A program made the position numbers and the translations under genes. Shown here piece after piece: positions 9,798 through 18,067 of a DNA stretch of 64,000 nt. The notes below the pieces were generated by a model. That model was not told where the DNA came from and ran no database searches. It worked only from the letters and a program-made list of their open reading frames with translations. Positions within the stretch are counted from its first letter, which is position 1; each line of letters starts with the position of its first letter. Location of the stretch: the NCBI RefSeq assembly GCF_003992005.1, contig NZ_RQVL01000002.1, positions 114,308 through 178,307 of the forward strand. Direction: 5' to 3'. Source of the stretch: Veillonella sp. VA139. GTDB lineage: Bacteria > Bacillota > Negativicutes > Veillonellales > Veillonellaceae.

Positions 9798-9970
9798 TAA
9801 TATTTATAGTAATTAATGTGGTAGCTAACACGGTAATTATTATTAATCGTCATATAGCGAAATACACTAAATGCTAGATTAATATCTTCTTTCCATTGGT
9901 TCAATAAAAGTAGATGTGGTATCATTAAAATAGGTATAATACATTGAAATATTTTTAAAAAGGAGGTATT

Positions 9971-11515
9971 ATGCAGCTTTCAGATATAAAGAGAATGGCC
10001 CATAATATTCTTGAAAATCAAAGTATGGAAAACAGTTTTATCGAATATAAAAAGTCGGCAATATTTAAAGATAAAATTCTAAAAACTGCTTGTGCCTTTG
10101 CTAATAACTATATGAATAATGAGATAGGTTTGTTGTTTGTTGGAATAGAAGAAGTTGATAATAAAGAAACGGGAGAAAAAGCAATTCCGAAAAGACCGAT
10201 TGAAGGTATAAAAGAATCTAAAATTGAAGGTATTGAAAATGAATTAAAATCGCTACTTTCCAATATTCACCCTAAAATACACTATCACATTATTACCGAT
10301 AAAATTGATGATGAATATTATATTGTTGTTGCCATAGAAAGTTCTAGTAATGGACCGTTTCAAACGAGTGAAAGGGTGGAAAAGGATAAAGATATTAGGT
10401 TAAAGGCAGGAAGATATATTAGAGTTGGCAGAGATTCAAGACTTCCAAACCCAACTGAAGAGTTTGAACTTTTGAAGAAGTTTGCAAATTTTTCTTTTAG
10501 TTCAAATCTTAATGATACTGCTACTATAGATGATTTAAACTATGAATACATGAAGGAATATCTACTTTTGACAGGGGCAAAGAAAGATATTAGAGAAATG
10601 TCTAAGCTAGATATGGCAAAGAGTATGGGGCTTGTTAGTGAAAGTGAGTATGGTGGTTATAGAGCCAAGAATTTTGCTGTGTTGATGTTTGCGGAAACAC
10701 CAAATAAATTTATTCCTAATGCCCATGTTGAAATCATAAGAGAAATTGACGGAACAGATAAAATGGAATCAAAAAGATTTGATGGTCCGGTTTGGATACA
10801 GGCAAAACAAGTCAGCAAGTATTTTGAAGATAATATTATGGCTTCTTATACCATAAGAGAAGCTGATAAAATTGAGCATAAGATTATCTATAACTATCCT
10901 CTTACGGCATTTGAGGAACTTGCTACTAACGCTATTTTGCATAAAGAATATGATACTCCTGAATATGTAGGAATCTATATTTACAAAGATAGAATTTCTT
11001 TTGTAAACCATAATAGACCACTTCCTCCGGTAACTATCGAAGCTCTTAACAAGGATAGAAGTTTTGATAGAAGGCAGTATCTTAATAAAGAACTTAAAGA
11101 TATGTTCTTTTCTCTTAATCTAATAGAGTCTTACGGATCAGGAATAAGACGTGCAAAAGACGCACTATTAGAAAATGGTTCTCCTGAGCTTATGTTTTAT
11201 CCGGACAATGAAACGGATAACTATACCAATGCAGTTATGGAAGTGAATGGGGAATTTTTGAAAGACTTTGATAGTAGTAATAATAAAAAAGCTACCACTA
11301 AAACTACCACTAAAACTACTACTAAAACTACCATGAAACAGGATTCAATTATTAAAATAATTGCTAAAAATCCTTGTATAAGTGCGAAAGAAATAGCAGA
11401 ACAATTAAATCTTACCATTGACGGTGTACGGTATCATTTAACGAAAATGAAGAAGGCTGGACTTATTCGATATGAGGGTTCAGCAAAATTAGGTCAATGG
11501 ATCATAGTGAAGTAG
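9971..11515 (+). CDS. AlbA_2/Schlafen-type ATP-binding putative transcriptional regulator
   Basis: A 514-residue protein. Residues about 15-150 fit the AlbA_2 (Schlafen AAA_4) nucleic-acid-binding domain (ENSFIEYKKS, then GLLFVGIEE). Residues about 300-400 resemble the HATPase_c_4 module (FEELATNAILHKEY, then SYGSGIRRAKDAL). Residues 455-514 are a winged helix (ISAKEIAEQLNLTIDGVRYHL). A Thr/Lys repeat linker is encoded by 12-base DNA repeats at 11291-11338. Such proteins occur in accessory regions as regulators or in defence contexts; the target here is unknown. Base composition is more AT-rich than neighbouring core genes, suggesting transfer. AAGGAGG supports the start. Confidence 0.8.
   Translation: MQLSDIKRMAHNILENQSMENSFIEYKKSAIFKDKILKTACAFANNYMNNEIGLLFVGIEEVDNKETGEKAIPKRPIEGIKESKIEGIENELKSLLSNIHPKIHYHIITDKIDDEYYIVVAIESSSNGPFQTSERVEKDKDIRLKAGRYIRVGRDSRLPNPTEEFELLKKFANFSFSSNLNDTATIDDLNYEYMKEYLLLTGAKKDIREMSKLDMAKSMGLVSESEYGGYRAKNFAVLMFAETPNKFIPNAHVEIIREIDGTDKMESKRFDGPVWIQAKQVSKYFEDNIMASYTIREADKIEHKIIYNYPLTAFEELATNAILHKEYDTPEYVGIYIYKDRISFVNHNRPLPPVTIEALNKDRSFDRRQYLNKELKDMFFSLNLIESYGSGIRRAKDALLENGSPELMFYPDNETDNYTNAVMEVNGEFLKDFDSSNNKKATTKTTTKTTTKTTMKQDSIIKIIAKNPCISAKEIAEQLNLTIDGVRYHLTKMKKAGLIRYEGSAKLGQWIIVK
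11291..11338 (+). repeat. 12-base in-frame coding repeat (x4)
   Basis: Four consecutive 12-base units of the type ACTACCACTAAA inside the AlbA_2 gene, encoding a Thr/Lys-rich linker. Unit gain or loss would change the length by four residues without a frameshift. Confidence 0.8.
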
Positions 11516-11536
11516 TACATTTGAATACACATGATT

Positions 11537-11572
11537 AAAAGGTGGTTAGAGTAAAATCTAACCACTTTTTTT
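11537..11572 (+). terminator. Terminator after AlbA_2 gene
   Basis: GTGGTTAGA (11542-11550) pairs with TCTAACCAC (11557-11565) over a 6-base loop; A-run before and T-run after, so it may work in both directions. Confidence 0.85.
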
Positions 11573-11863
11573 ATTTTAAAAAATTAATAATCTTGCCATA
11601 TAATAGAGAATATTTTCTTCCTTCAAATCTATATATTGGTTTCTAATATAACAAATAATTAGTTATAAGACCAAAAGCATTATATTTTATCTAAAATCCT
11701 ATTTACAATGACAAAATATGTCATTCTCCTTTTGTATAGTATACATATAGAAGTTGTTACACCCTATGATCTGGGAGAGTAAACTTTCACAGAAAAGAGG
11801 TTGGTAAACGATAGGATTAGGGTTCTGAGAAACCCAGTTATTTGTATAATGCAGGAGGCTAGT
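11573..11863. other. Intergenic region before the four-gene island
   Basis: Very AT-rich, with no gene seen. It holds an inverted repeat, AATGACA (11707-11713) and TGTCATT (11719-11725), with TATAGT/TATACA sequences just downstream that may be the promoter of the island. A second TATAAT at 11845-11850 is only 13 bases before the start codon and is probably not the main promoter. Confidence 0.5.
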
Positions 11864-12793
11864 ATGAGTCGTAATAATGAAAGTGTAGACATTTCAGCAA
11901 TTTTGGATGCTATTAAAGAGGCAAAAAATTCTTTAGAGGATATTATCTATGATATTCAAGATTCTGATACGTTAGAAGAAACTGTAAATGATGAAGTGTA
12001 CTATTCTGGGCTAGATGTACCTTATGATGTATTAGAGGAAGAGTTTCAAGAGAAGGAAGAGGCTAAGAAAGTAGCAGTTAAGGTGTTACAAGATTCTGTA
12101 TTTGAACCGATGATGTCCGAATTGAAACAATCCATTATCAATTATGTGGATCATGCTGTATGGTATCATGAAGATCGATTAGGTGACTGGATGAACAAAG
12201 TTTCTAAATATAGTATCTTGCAAGGTGTTGTGAATCACTCAAAGTCGGAACGTTATGATTTAGTAAATCGATACGACCATTATGAAAGTTTCAATGAACG
12301 GGTAGAAGATGTGTTAAGTGAATTACGTAAAACGATTATGCTTGAATCGGATGGACGTATCGTATTGGATTCATCTTTCAAAAACTGTGATATTACAGTC
12401 CATGCGGAGGAAAGTTTAGAAGCTTTGGATGCATTATATAAGGGAGAAGGATGGATTCAAGAGTTCATGGATACCGTACGTAAAGAGAATGAGCTTTCAG
12501 ATGCTGAAGTTGACAATATACTAGAATATGATACAGAATTTGATGATGACGATGAACAAATTCATATCTGGAAAATTTCAAAAACTCAGCTTGAATATGA
12601 ATATGAAAGTTTACAACAGAACCTAGAGTTTACATCTATTATGGGATTTGACCCATTACAAGATATGGTGGATGAGTTAATTCGAGTACAACCTGCCAAG
12701 GAATATGAAGAGAAGTTAAATTCCTTATTAAAAGAAAAATTTGCACTGGTGAATGAAAAAATCCTAGAGTTGAGCATGGATGTGTCTTGGTAA
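11864..12793 (+). CDS. Unrecognised acidic 309-residue protein (island gene 1)
   Basis: Not recognised. The frame opens at 11801, but ATG 11864 is chosen because GCAGGAGG lies just before it. The protein is strongly acidic, mostly helical, with probable coiled-coil parts, and has no signal peptide or membrane segment. Near residues 220-235 there is an Asp/Glu cluster (LEYDTEFDDDDEQ). It is the first of four genes on one strand between the AlbA_2 regulator and surE. Position suggests it belongs with them, although a 205-base gap with a possible weak terminator separates it from gene 2. Confidence 0.65.
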   Translation: MSRNNESVDISAILDAIKEAKNSLEDIIYDIQDSDTLEETVNDEVYYSGLDVPYDVLEEEFQEKEEAKKVAVKVLQDSVFEPMMSELKQSIINYVDHAVWYHEDRLGDWMNKVSKYSILQGVVNHSKSERYDLVNRYDHYESFNERVEDVLSELRKTIMLESDGRIVLDSSFKNCDITVHAEESLEALDALYKGEGWIQEFMDTVRKENELSDAEVDNILEYDTEFDDDDEQIHIWKISKTQLEYEYESLQQNLEFTSIMGFDPLQDMVDELIRVQPAKEYEEKLNSLLKEKFALVNEKILELSMDVSW

Positions 12794-12846
12794 TGATGAG
12801 GGATAGGTATGTAGTACATAGGCTCTAGGCAAGTTCTATGAAGAGT

Positions 12847-12892
12847 ATGGTCTATATATTTAGTAGAGCATGGTCTATATCTTTAATAGAGC
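12847..12892 (+). repeat. Tandem 23-base repeat (x2)
   Basis: Two adjacent 23-base units, both starting ATGGTCTATAT and ending TAGAGC, differing at two positions. Non-coding, in the gap between island genes 1 and 2. Confidence 0.8.
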
Positions 12893-12937
12893 ATATGGAG
12901 ATGACTACCTATGTAATATCTAGCAGAAATGATGGAT

Positions 12938-12975
12938 GTCTTGCTCTTGATAACTATCCTGAGCAAGACTTTGTT
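12938..12975 (+). terminator. Possible weak terminator or leader hairpin
   Basis: GTCTTGCTC (12938-12946) pairs perfectly with GAGCAAGAC (12961-12969), followed by TTTGTT. It lies just before island gene 2, so it could end gene 1 or act as a leader hairpin. Confidence 0.4.
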
Positions 12976-12998
12976 AGTGGAATAGAAGGAGAAATAGT

Positions 12999-13553
12999 AT
13001 GTGGGGAACATTAGAAACGATAGGATGCACAATGTTGCGAAGCTTTGGCGTGAAAGTGATTTCAGAACATGAACGATTAGAAGCGTATACAAAAGGAGAA
13101 GCTGAGGCAGAACGAATCTTTAAACCTATCTATGAACAAATCCTTAAGGCATGTGATAAAGAAGATTTCCAAATTGAATTGAACCGAAAAGCGTTTGAGC
13201 AAAAAGAATCTGTATTAAAAGATATTCATATGGACTTGGGCATGAGCTCAATCACATCAGTAGGTGCTTTGTCTAACTTTTGTAAAACACCGGAGTATAT
13301 GAACGTTAAATTTATATCTAAAGAGGATGTAAAAGAGTACAAAGAGGCTAAAGAAGAAGGGTATCGTAATAAAATTGCAGAATATGAAACAAAGATACAA
13401 GAAGCTACCGATCGATTGACTGAGTTGATTACAAAAAAAGTGATAGAAAAATATGAACAAGATTGCAAGATTGAAGAATATAAAAAAGCTATACGAGACT
13501 ATGTGAAAGACTTGGAAAGGCAGGCAGTGCAGGATGTGGTGAGGAAGTTGTAG
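12999..13553 (+). CDS. Unrecognised 184-residue protein (island gene 2, paralogue of gene 3)
   Basis: Not recognised. The N-terminal ~50 residues align with island gene 3: a hydrophobic start with a Cys (ETIGCTMLRSFG here, LKTLACKGLRQQG there), then VISEHER/VISSEER, and KPIYEQI/EPIYCEI. The rest is charged and helical, probably coiled coil (about residues 110-175). No membrane segment beyond the weakly hydrophobic start. GAAGGAG precedes the ATG. The two paralogues suggest hetero- or homo-oligomers of a structural or sensor component. Confidence 0.65.
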   Translation: MWGTLETIGCTMLRSFGVKVISEHERLEAYTKGEAEAERIFKPIYEQILKACDKEDFQIELNRKAFEQKESVLKDIHMDLGMSSITSVGALSNFCKTPEYMNVKFISKEDVKEYKEAKEEGYRNKIAEYETKIQEATDRLTELITKKVIEKYEQDCKIEEYKKAIRDYVKDLERQAVQDVVRKL

Positions 13554-13676
13554 TCGTTAAGTTAGACGATAGTTGATAAATAAGTATGGGTAAGTAGGGT
13601 TATAGTATGATACAATGAAAATGTCTTATAGACTATTAAGAGTATGGTTATCTCAAGGGAAAAGGAGAAAAATTAA

Positions 13677-14249
13677 ATGCTTGAAATGTTAAAAACATTG
13701 GCATGTAAAGGCCTAAGACAACAGGGAATTCCAGTTATATCAAGTGAAGAGAGAAGTGAAGCTCAAAGAATAGGTGCAGATTATGCTAGAAAAATATATG
13801 AACCTATCTATTGTGAAATTGAAGATAGAACTAGTAAGCTAAAAGAAGAAGTTGAAAGAAATCGTAGTGTATTTCTAGATAAACAAGAAAAGCTTAATAA
13901 TATTTATAAAGATGTATCGGAAAAAAATAAATACAGTTTAAATAAGATTGGATGGGACTCTTTCTCTTCAAATATTATCATGTCATCTTCTTTTTTTTCT
14001 GTTGATATAGAAGATGTAGATGAATATAAAGATGCTATAAGGTATGGATATGAAAAAATCGAAGCAATATACAAGAAGGATATTGCGGTATTACTGGCTG
14101 AATGGAAAGAATTAATGATAGAGAAAATAAATGTAAAACATACAAATCAAGAAACTATTAAAGAAGCAAAACAAGCTATCTTTCAAGCGGCTCAGAATCT
14201 TGAGTCTAATGCAATCTATGATGTTTTGAAACGATTGGGAGAAATTTAA
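13677..14249 (+). CDS. Unrecognised 190-residue protein (island gene 3, paralogue of gene 2)
   Basis: Not recognised; shares the N-terminal pattern and general helical character of island gene 2. Residues 45-75 and 130-185 look like coiled coils. AAAAGGAG lies 9 bases before the ATG. Its stop codon abuts the TTG start of island gene 4, so these two are very likely translated together. It is more AT-rich than the flanking core genes. Confidence 0.65.
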   Translation: MLEMLKTLACKGLRQQGIPVISSEERSEAQRIGADYARKIYEPIYCEIEDRTSKLKEEVERNRSVFLDKQEKLNNIYKDVSEKNKYSLNKIGWDSFSSNIIMSSSFFSVDIEDVDEYKDAIRYGYEKIEAIYKKDIAVLLAEWKELMIEKINVKHTNQETIKEAKQAIFQAAQNLESNAIYDVLKRLGEI

Positions 14250-15353
14250 TTGAATCCATTAGATGAAATATTTAAAGAGGCTAACTTAAAGAATGATGCA
14301 CTAGTCAAGCGTTCTAGAGCGTTACACACAAGCGCAAAGAATACACTTCATATAGTTCAAAATACAGATTCTATATTAAGAGATTTGGACAGAGCCTTTG
14401 AAGAAAAAACTTCTTTAAATGCTACAGATATGGCATTTTTGTTTATTGCTATAGGCTTACAGATTGCTCGACAGTATTTTATACCACAACTTACTAGCCC
14501 ATCAGACCGACCTAGTGATAGAGAAGCAGCGAGAAATACATCAGGCCATGGTGAAGAACATTCTGATAGAGCACATTGGTATTATAACCCTAGTTTAGAG
14601 CAAATTATTTCTAATCCAGTTCCCTTTGATGCTACCTATGGTTCTAATGGCGCCTTAAAGGGGGGAGGAAAGTTTGGGCATAGAGGAAAGACATTAGGGC
14701 ATGACCCAATTATAGGACTTGTAGTAGGAACCGCTAATATTGCTACCTCTACATTGACAACAACGGATTTACAGTCCTATCATATTAAAACAAAAGATAA
14801 AATTGACTTTTTTAAATGCAAAGCCGATACACTAAAAATCTTTGAAAAGTCTGCAGATAAATTACTATATCAAGGAATAGATGGTAAGCTGAAGATGGCA
14901 ACATCGTTAGTAAAAGAGATTATTCACTTGAATAGTGATGTGAATTCTAAGAATAGTTTACCATTGCCGATGATTAGTATATTTGACCCTAAGTTAGCAT
15001 CATTGTTAGCAGAATATGGACTTGATATGGCTAATTTAATGGGAATAACCAAGCATGCTATATATGCAAACTATATTAATATGATTATATCGATGGTACA
15101 TGGTGCTTTTTATGATAGATCAATGGATGTAGATTTATATCAAGTTAAAACACGGAAAATTATTAATTACTCTAATGTAGTAGCTTCATCTAGCAACTTA
15201 ATCTACACATTTGCTACTGAAGATTTAACTAAGCTTGATGTAGGTGGTCTATTAATCACTATCTTCACGTTAATTAAAAATGAAAAATTTATTCGTAAGG
15301 TAAAAGAAGAGTTTGTATTTGGAAGCTTTGAAAAAATGATTATGGATGCATAA
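14250..15353 (+). CDS. Unrecognised 367-residue protein (island gene 4)
   Basis: Not recognised as a named family. The start is TTG at 14250, directly after the gene 3 stop, with GGGAGA upstream; no ATG occurs in frame for about 60 codons. Residues 1-60 form a helix; about 62-80 is hydrophobic (MAFLFIAIGLQIARQYF); residues ~135-160 contain a GGGKFGHRGKTLGHDPIIG motif followed by a Gly/Thr-rich hydrophobic stretch (GTANIATSTLT); the C-terminal third has further hydrophobic helices. It may be membrane-associated. A 19-bp stem terminator follows it. Confidence 0.65.
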   Translation: MNPLDEIFKEANLKNDALVKRSRALHTSAKNTLHIVQNTDSILRDLDRAFEEKTSLNATDMAFLFIAIGLQIARQYFIPQLTSPSDRPSDREAARNTSGHGEEHSDRAHWYYNPSLEQIISNPVPFDATYGSNGALKGGGKFGHRGKTLGHDPIIGLVVGTANIATSTLTTTDLQSYHIKTKDKIDFFKCKADTLKIFEKSADKLLYQGIDGKLKMATSLVKEIIHLNSDVNSKNSLPLPMISIFDPKLASLLAEYGLDMANLMGITKHAIYANYINMIISMVHGAFYDRSMDVDLYQVKTRKIINYSNVVASSSNLIYTFATEDLTKLDVGGLLITIFTLIKNEKFIRKVKEEFVFGSFEKMIMDA

Positions 15354-15396
15354 TATTTTCTAATCACTATAAGGGATATTGAAAGTAGATATTACT

Positions 15397-15447
15397 ATAT
15401 ATGCTTTACATATATATGCTAAAATATATGTAAAGCATATATTTTTT
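15397..15447 (+). terminator. Strong terminator closing the island
   Basis: A perfect 19-bp stem (15397-15415 with 15424-15442), 8-base loop, then a run of Ts. It lies immediately before surE. Confidence 0.9.
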
Positions 15448-15464
15448 GCTACAAAGGAGACACT

Positions 15465-16226
15465 ATGCATATTTTATTAACAAATGACGACGGCTTATGG
15501 GCCCCGGGGATACAAGGATTAGCACAGGAATTAGCAAAGCATCATCGAGTAACAATGGTGGCACCTAAGGTGGAGCAAAGTGCTAAATCTAGTGCGTTAA
15601 CGGTACAGGTACCGATTCGAGCAAAAGAGATGAGTGAAGAGGGAGAGAATCCTAGAATGCTCTTTGTAGAAGGCACACCAGTGGACTGTGTGAAATTCTC
15701 CTTGTCCTATTTATTGGAACAAGATCGTCCTGACTTAGTGGTATCTGGAATTAATCATGGATTTAACTTAGGATCTGATGCGGTGTATTCAGGGACTGTC
15801 GGTGCAGCATTAGAAGGTTTGATGTACGGCATTCCATCCTTGGCGCTATCTCTTGAAAAATATAGCGTTAAACGTATGGAAGAGATATTACCATTTATTA
15901 CTGATTTTATTAAAGTTATGTACGAAGAGGGAAACTACCAAGGTCTATTGAATGTTAACTTTTTAAAAGAGGGTCCTGTGGGTTGGGAACAAGTGAAAGT
16001 ATTCCATCAAGGTTTTCAAAAATATACGAATGTCATCGATGTTCGTAAGGATGCCAAAGGTAGAGAATATTATTGGATTGTAGGGGATCAAGGATTTCAT
16101 AAAGAAGATAAACCTACCGATGTGGGACATATCAAAGAAGGATATATTTCGGTTGTTCCTTTGACATGGAAACAAGAAGATACAGGGCAAATTTCTGTGG
16201 TGGAACAGTTAATTGCAAATAAATAG
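15465..16226 (+). CDS. surE: 5'/3'-nucleotidase SurE
   Basis: SurE dephosphorylates nucleoside monophosphates using a divalent metal. The 253-residue protein starts MHILLTNDDG; metal ligands are expected at Asp8, Asp9, Ser39 and Asn97 (in SGINHG), all present. Length is normal. AAAGGAG precedes the start. It sits alone between two terminators, the island terminator upstream and the hairpin at 16333 downstream. Confidence 0.96.
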   Translation: MHILLTNDDGLWAPGIQGLAQELAKHHRVTMVAPKVEQSAKSSALTVQVPIRAKEMSEEGENPRMLFVEGTPVDCVKFSLSYLLEQDRPDLVVSGINHGFNLGSDAVYSGTVGAALEGLMYGIPSLALSLEKYSVKRMEEILPFITDFIKVMYEEGNYQGLLNVNFLKEGPVGWEQVKVFHQGFQKYTNVIDVRKDAKGREYYWIVGDQGFHKEDKPTDVGHIKEGYISVVPLTWKQEDTGQISVVEQLIANK

Positions 16227-16332
16227 CTTGCAGTCATTAAAGCTTTACAACCCCGTGGAGGCAGTATTAACTTTTGGATATATTTATTATCGTACAGTTA
16301 TAAATCTTTGATGTATCTAATAATATTCAAAC

Positions 16333-16376
16333 GATCTATCTATCATGATATATGATACGATAGGTCGGTTCTTTTT
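16333..16376 (+). terminator. Terminator after surE
   Basis: GATCTATC-TATCAT (16333-16346) pairs with ATGATA-GATAGGTC (16352-16366), with G-T pairs and one bulged base; a T-run follows at 16372-16376. Confidence 0.65.
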
Positions 16377-16413
16377 ATTGTAAACTCCTATTAAACACGT
16401 TGGTGTTGACAAT
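16377..16413 (+). promoter_or_regulatory. Probable BirA operator upstream of bioY
   Basis: ATTGTAAACTCC (16377-16388) and GGTGTTGACAAT (16402-16413) form an inverted repeat matching at 10 of 12 positions. The half-sites resemble the BirA consensus TTGTTAACC...GGTTAACAA. The right half contains the bioY -35 box, so biotin-loaded BirA would block the promoter. Confidence 0.65.
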
Positions 16414-16434
16414 AAAAAGTAATAGTGTTTTAAT
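16406..16434 (+). promoter_or_regulatory. Promoter of bioY
   Basis: TTGACA (16406-16411), a 17-base spacer, TTTAAT (16429-16434), about 58 bases before the start codon. It overlaps the right arm of the BirA-like operator. Confidence 0.65.
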
Positions 16435-16491
16435 ACTACTTGAAAGACATTTTTTATCATCTTATGTTGTGGCTCAAGGGAGGATCGTATC

Positions 16492-17055
16492 ATGAAAGAA
16501 GAAACAAATGTAACAGGAACGATGAGTGCAAGACAAATTACGATGACTGCATTATTTGTAGCATTGGTAGCGGTAGGGGCTTTCATTAAGATTCCTATCC
16601 CGAATTTGCCATTTACCTTGCAATTGCTCTTTACTACATTAGCTAGTCTCATCTTAGGAAGTCGTTTAGGTGGTATGAGCGTGGCGATGTACATCATTCT
16701 TGGTCTTGTAGGTGTGCCAGTGTTCACTGAAGGTGGCGGATTTATGTACATCTTCAAACCTACCTTTGGCTATCTAGTAGGCTTTGCTATTGGTGCTTTT
16801 GTGGCGGGTCGCATGGTGGAAAACGCAGGGATGGTTACTTTCAAAAAATTGTTAACTGCATCCTTTGTAAACTTGCTTATCGTGTATGCCCTAGGTATGG
16901 TTTACTTATATGAAATTATGGATTTATATCTAGCAAAACCAATTGGTCTAGAAACATTATTTATCTACTGTTTTGCATTACCAGTGATACCAGATATTTT
17001 CCTCTGTATATTGGCCGCAGTGATTGCAAAACGATTACTTCCGATTTTAAAATGA
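16492..17055 (+). CDS. bioY: Biotin transporter substrate-binding subunit BioY
   Basis: A 187-residue integral membrane protein, the S-component of an ECF-type biotin transporter. It shows the BioY pattern IPIPNLPFTLQLLF near residues 37-50 and the GGGFMYIFKPTFGYLVGF stretch (about 83-100), with around six hydrophobic segments. The ATPase and EcfT partners are not in this window. It is the first of three biotin genes (bioY, bioD, bioA), and its promoter carries a probable BirA site. GGGAGG precedes the start. Confidence 0.95.
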   Translation: MKEETNVTGTMSARQITMTALFVALVAVGAFIKIPIPNLPFTLQLLFTTLASLILGSRLGGMSVAMYIILGLVGVPVFTEGGGFMYIFKPTFGYLVGFAIGAFVAGRMVENAGMVTFKKLLTASFVNLLIVYALGMVYLYEIMDLYLAKPIGLETLFIYCFALPVIPDIFLCILAAVIAKRLLPILK

Positions 17056-17075
17056 TAGTATACATAACAGATGTG

Positions 17076-17113
17076 ACATAAGGTGCATATACAGGTTGGT
17101 ATGCACCTTGTGT
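17076..17113 (+). terminator. Hairpin after bioY
   Basis: ACATAAGGTGCATA (17076-17089) pairs with TATGCACCTTGTGT (17100-17113), with one G-T pair, 10-base loop. No clean T-run follows, so termination may be partial and bioD could be reached by read-through. Confidence 0.5.
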
Positions 17114-17164
17114 TAATATTTGTGAAAGTCACCGCAGGTGATGAACAACGTAGGAAAGGACAAA

Positions 17165-17872
17165 ATGATGACAACAACTCAAAGCCCAAAAGGTTTATAT
17201 ATATTAGGAACAGGAACAGACGTAGGTAAAACATATATCACTGCTTTATGGCTTAAAAAACTTCATGAAGCTGGCCATGATGTGGCATATTATAAAGCAG
17301 CGGTTAGCGGTGCTCCTAGCATTTCTGAAAGCGATGCGGGGTATGTAAAACAAGTGGCAGGACTTTCACAGGAGGATGAAACCTTACTATCCTATGTATT
17401 TGATGAAGCAGTATCACCTCACTTAGCGGCTCGTCATGAGGGAAAAGTTATCGATAGAACAGTAGTGAATCGTAATTTCTGTCATGTTGTACGAACACAT
17501 ACATACACAACAGTGGAAGGCAGTGGCGGAATCATTTGCCCATTACATGTGACAGATACAGAGTTGTACATGCTAGAAGATGTAGTAAAAGACTTGGGCC
17601 TGCCAACGATTGTGGTAGCCACAGCAGCATTAGGAACGATTAATAGCACAGTGCTGACAGTCCACTATTTGCAATCCAAAGGGATTCCAGTGAAAGGTAT
17701 TATTGTGAACCAATATACAGGAAATCCTATGGAAGAAGATAACTGCGTGATGATGGAACGATTGACGGGTATTCCTGTGTTAGATCGAGTAGGACCTAGT
17801 GAAACATCATTGCATATGGATGTAGACACTATGTTACATTGCTACGAGGATATAGTGAATCTCCATGCATAA
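17165..17872 (+). CDS. bioD: Dethiobiotin synthetase
   Basis: BioD carboxylates 7,8-diaminopelargonic acid to dethiobiotin using ATP and CO2. The P-loop GTGTDVGKT is at residues 15-23. An upstream GTG (17138) is in frame, but AGGAAAGGA at 17152-17160 points to ATG 17165 or 17168; the former gives 235 residues. The EGSGG segment (about residue 110) fits the substrate region. It lies between bioY and bioA; bioB and the pimelate genes are not in the window. Confidence 0.95.
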   Translation: MMTTTQSPKGLYILGTGTDVGKTYITALWLKKLHEAGHDVAYYKAAVSGAPSISESDAGYVKQVAGLSQEDETLLSYVFDEAVSPHLAARHEGKVIDRTVVNRNFCHVVRTHTYTTVEGSGGIICPLHVTDTELYMLEDVVKDLGLPTIVVATAALGTINSTVLTVHYLQSKGIPVKGIIVNQYTGNPMEEDNCVMMERLTGIPVLDRVGPSETSLHMDVDTMLHCYEDIVNLHA

Positions 17873-18067
17873 TTAGGAAACTATGATTTGTTTTAAATAC
17901 TATTGTACTATTAGGATGAATGCTTATATAGATATATAAAATTAGGGTGAAAACTGTTTATATTCCCATTAATTATTGACAGCACCATTCATTAGTATAG
18001 ATATATTTTAATATAAGATATATATTAGATATGGAATAGTAAATGTACGAGAGGTATAGGTATACAC

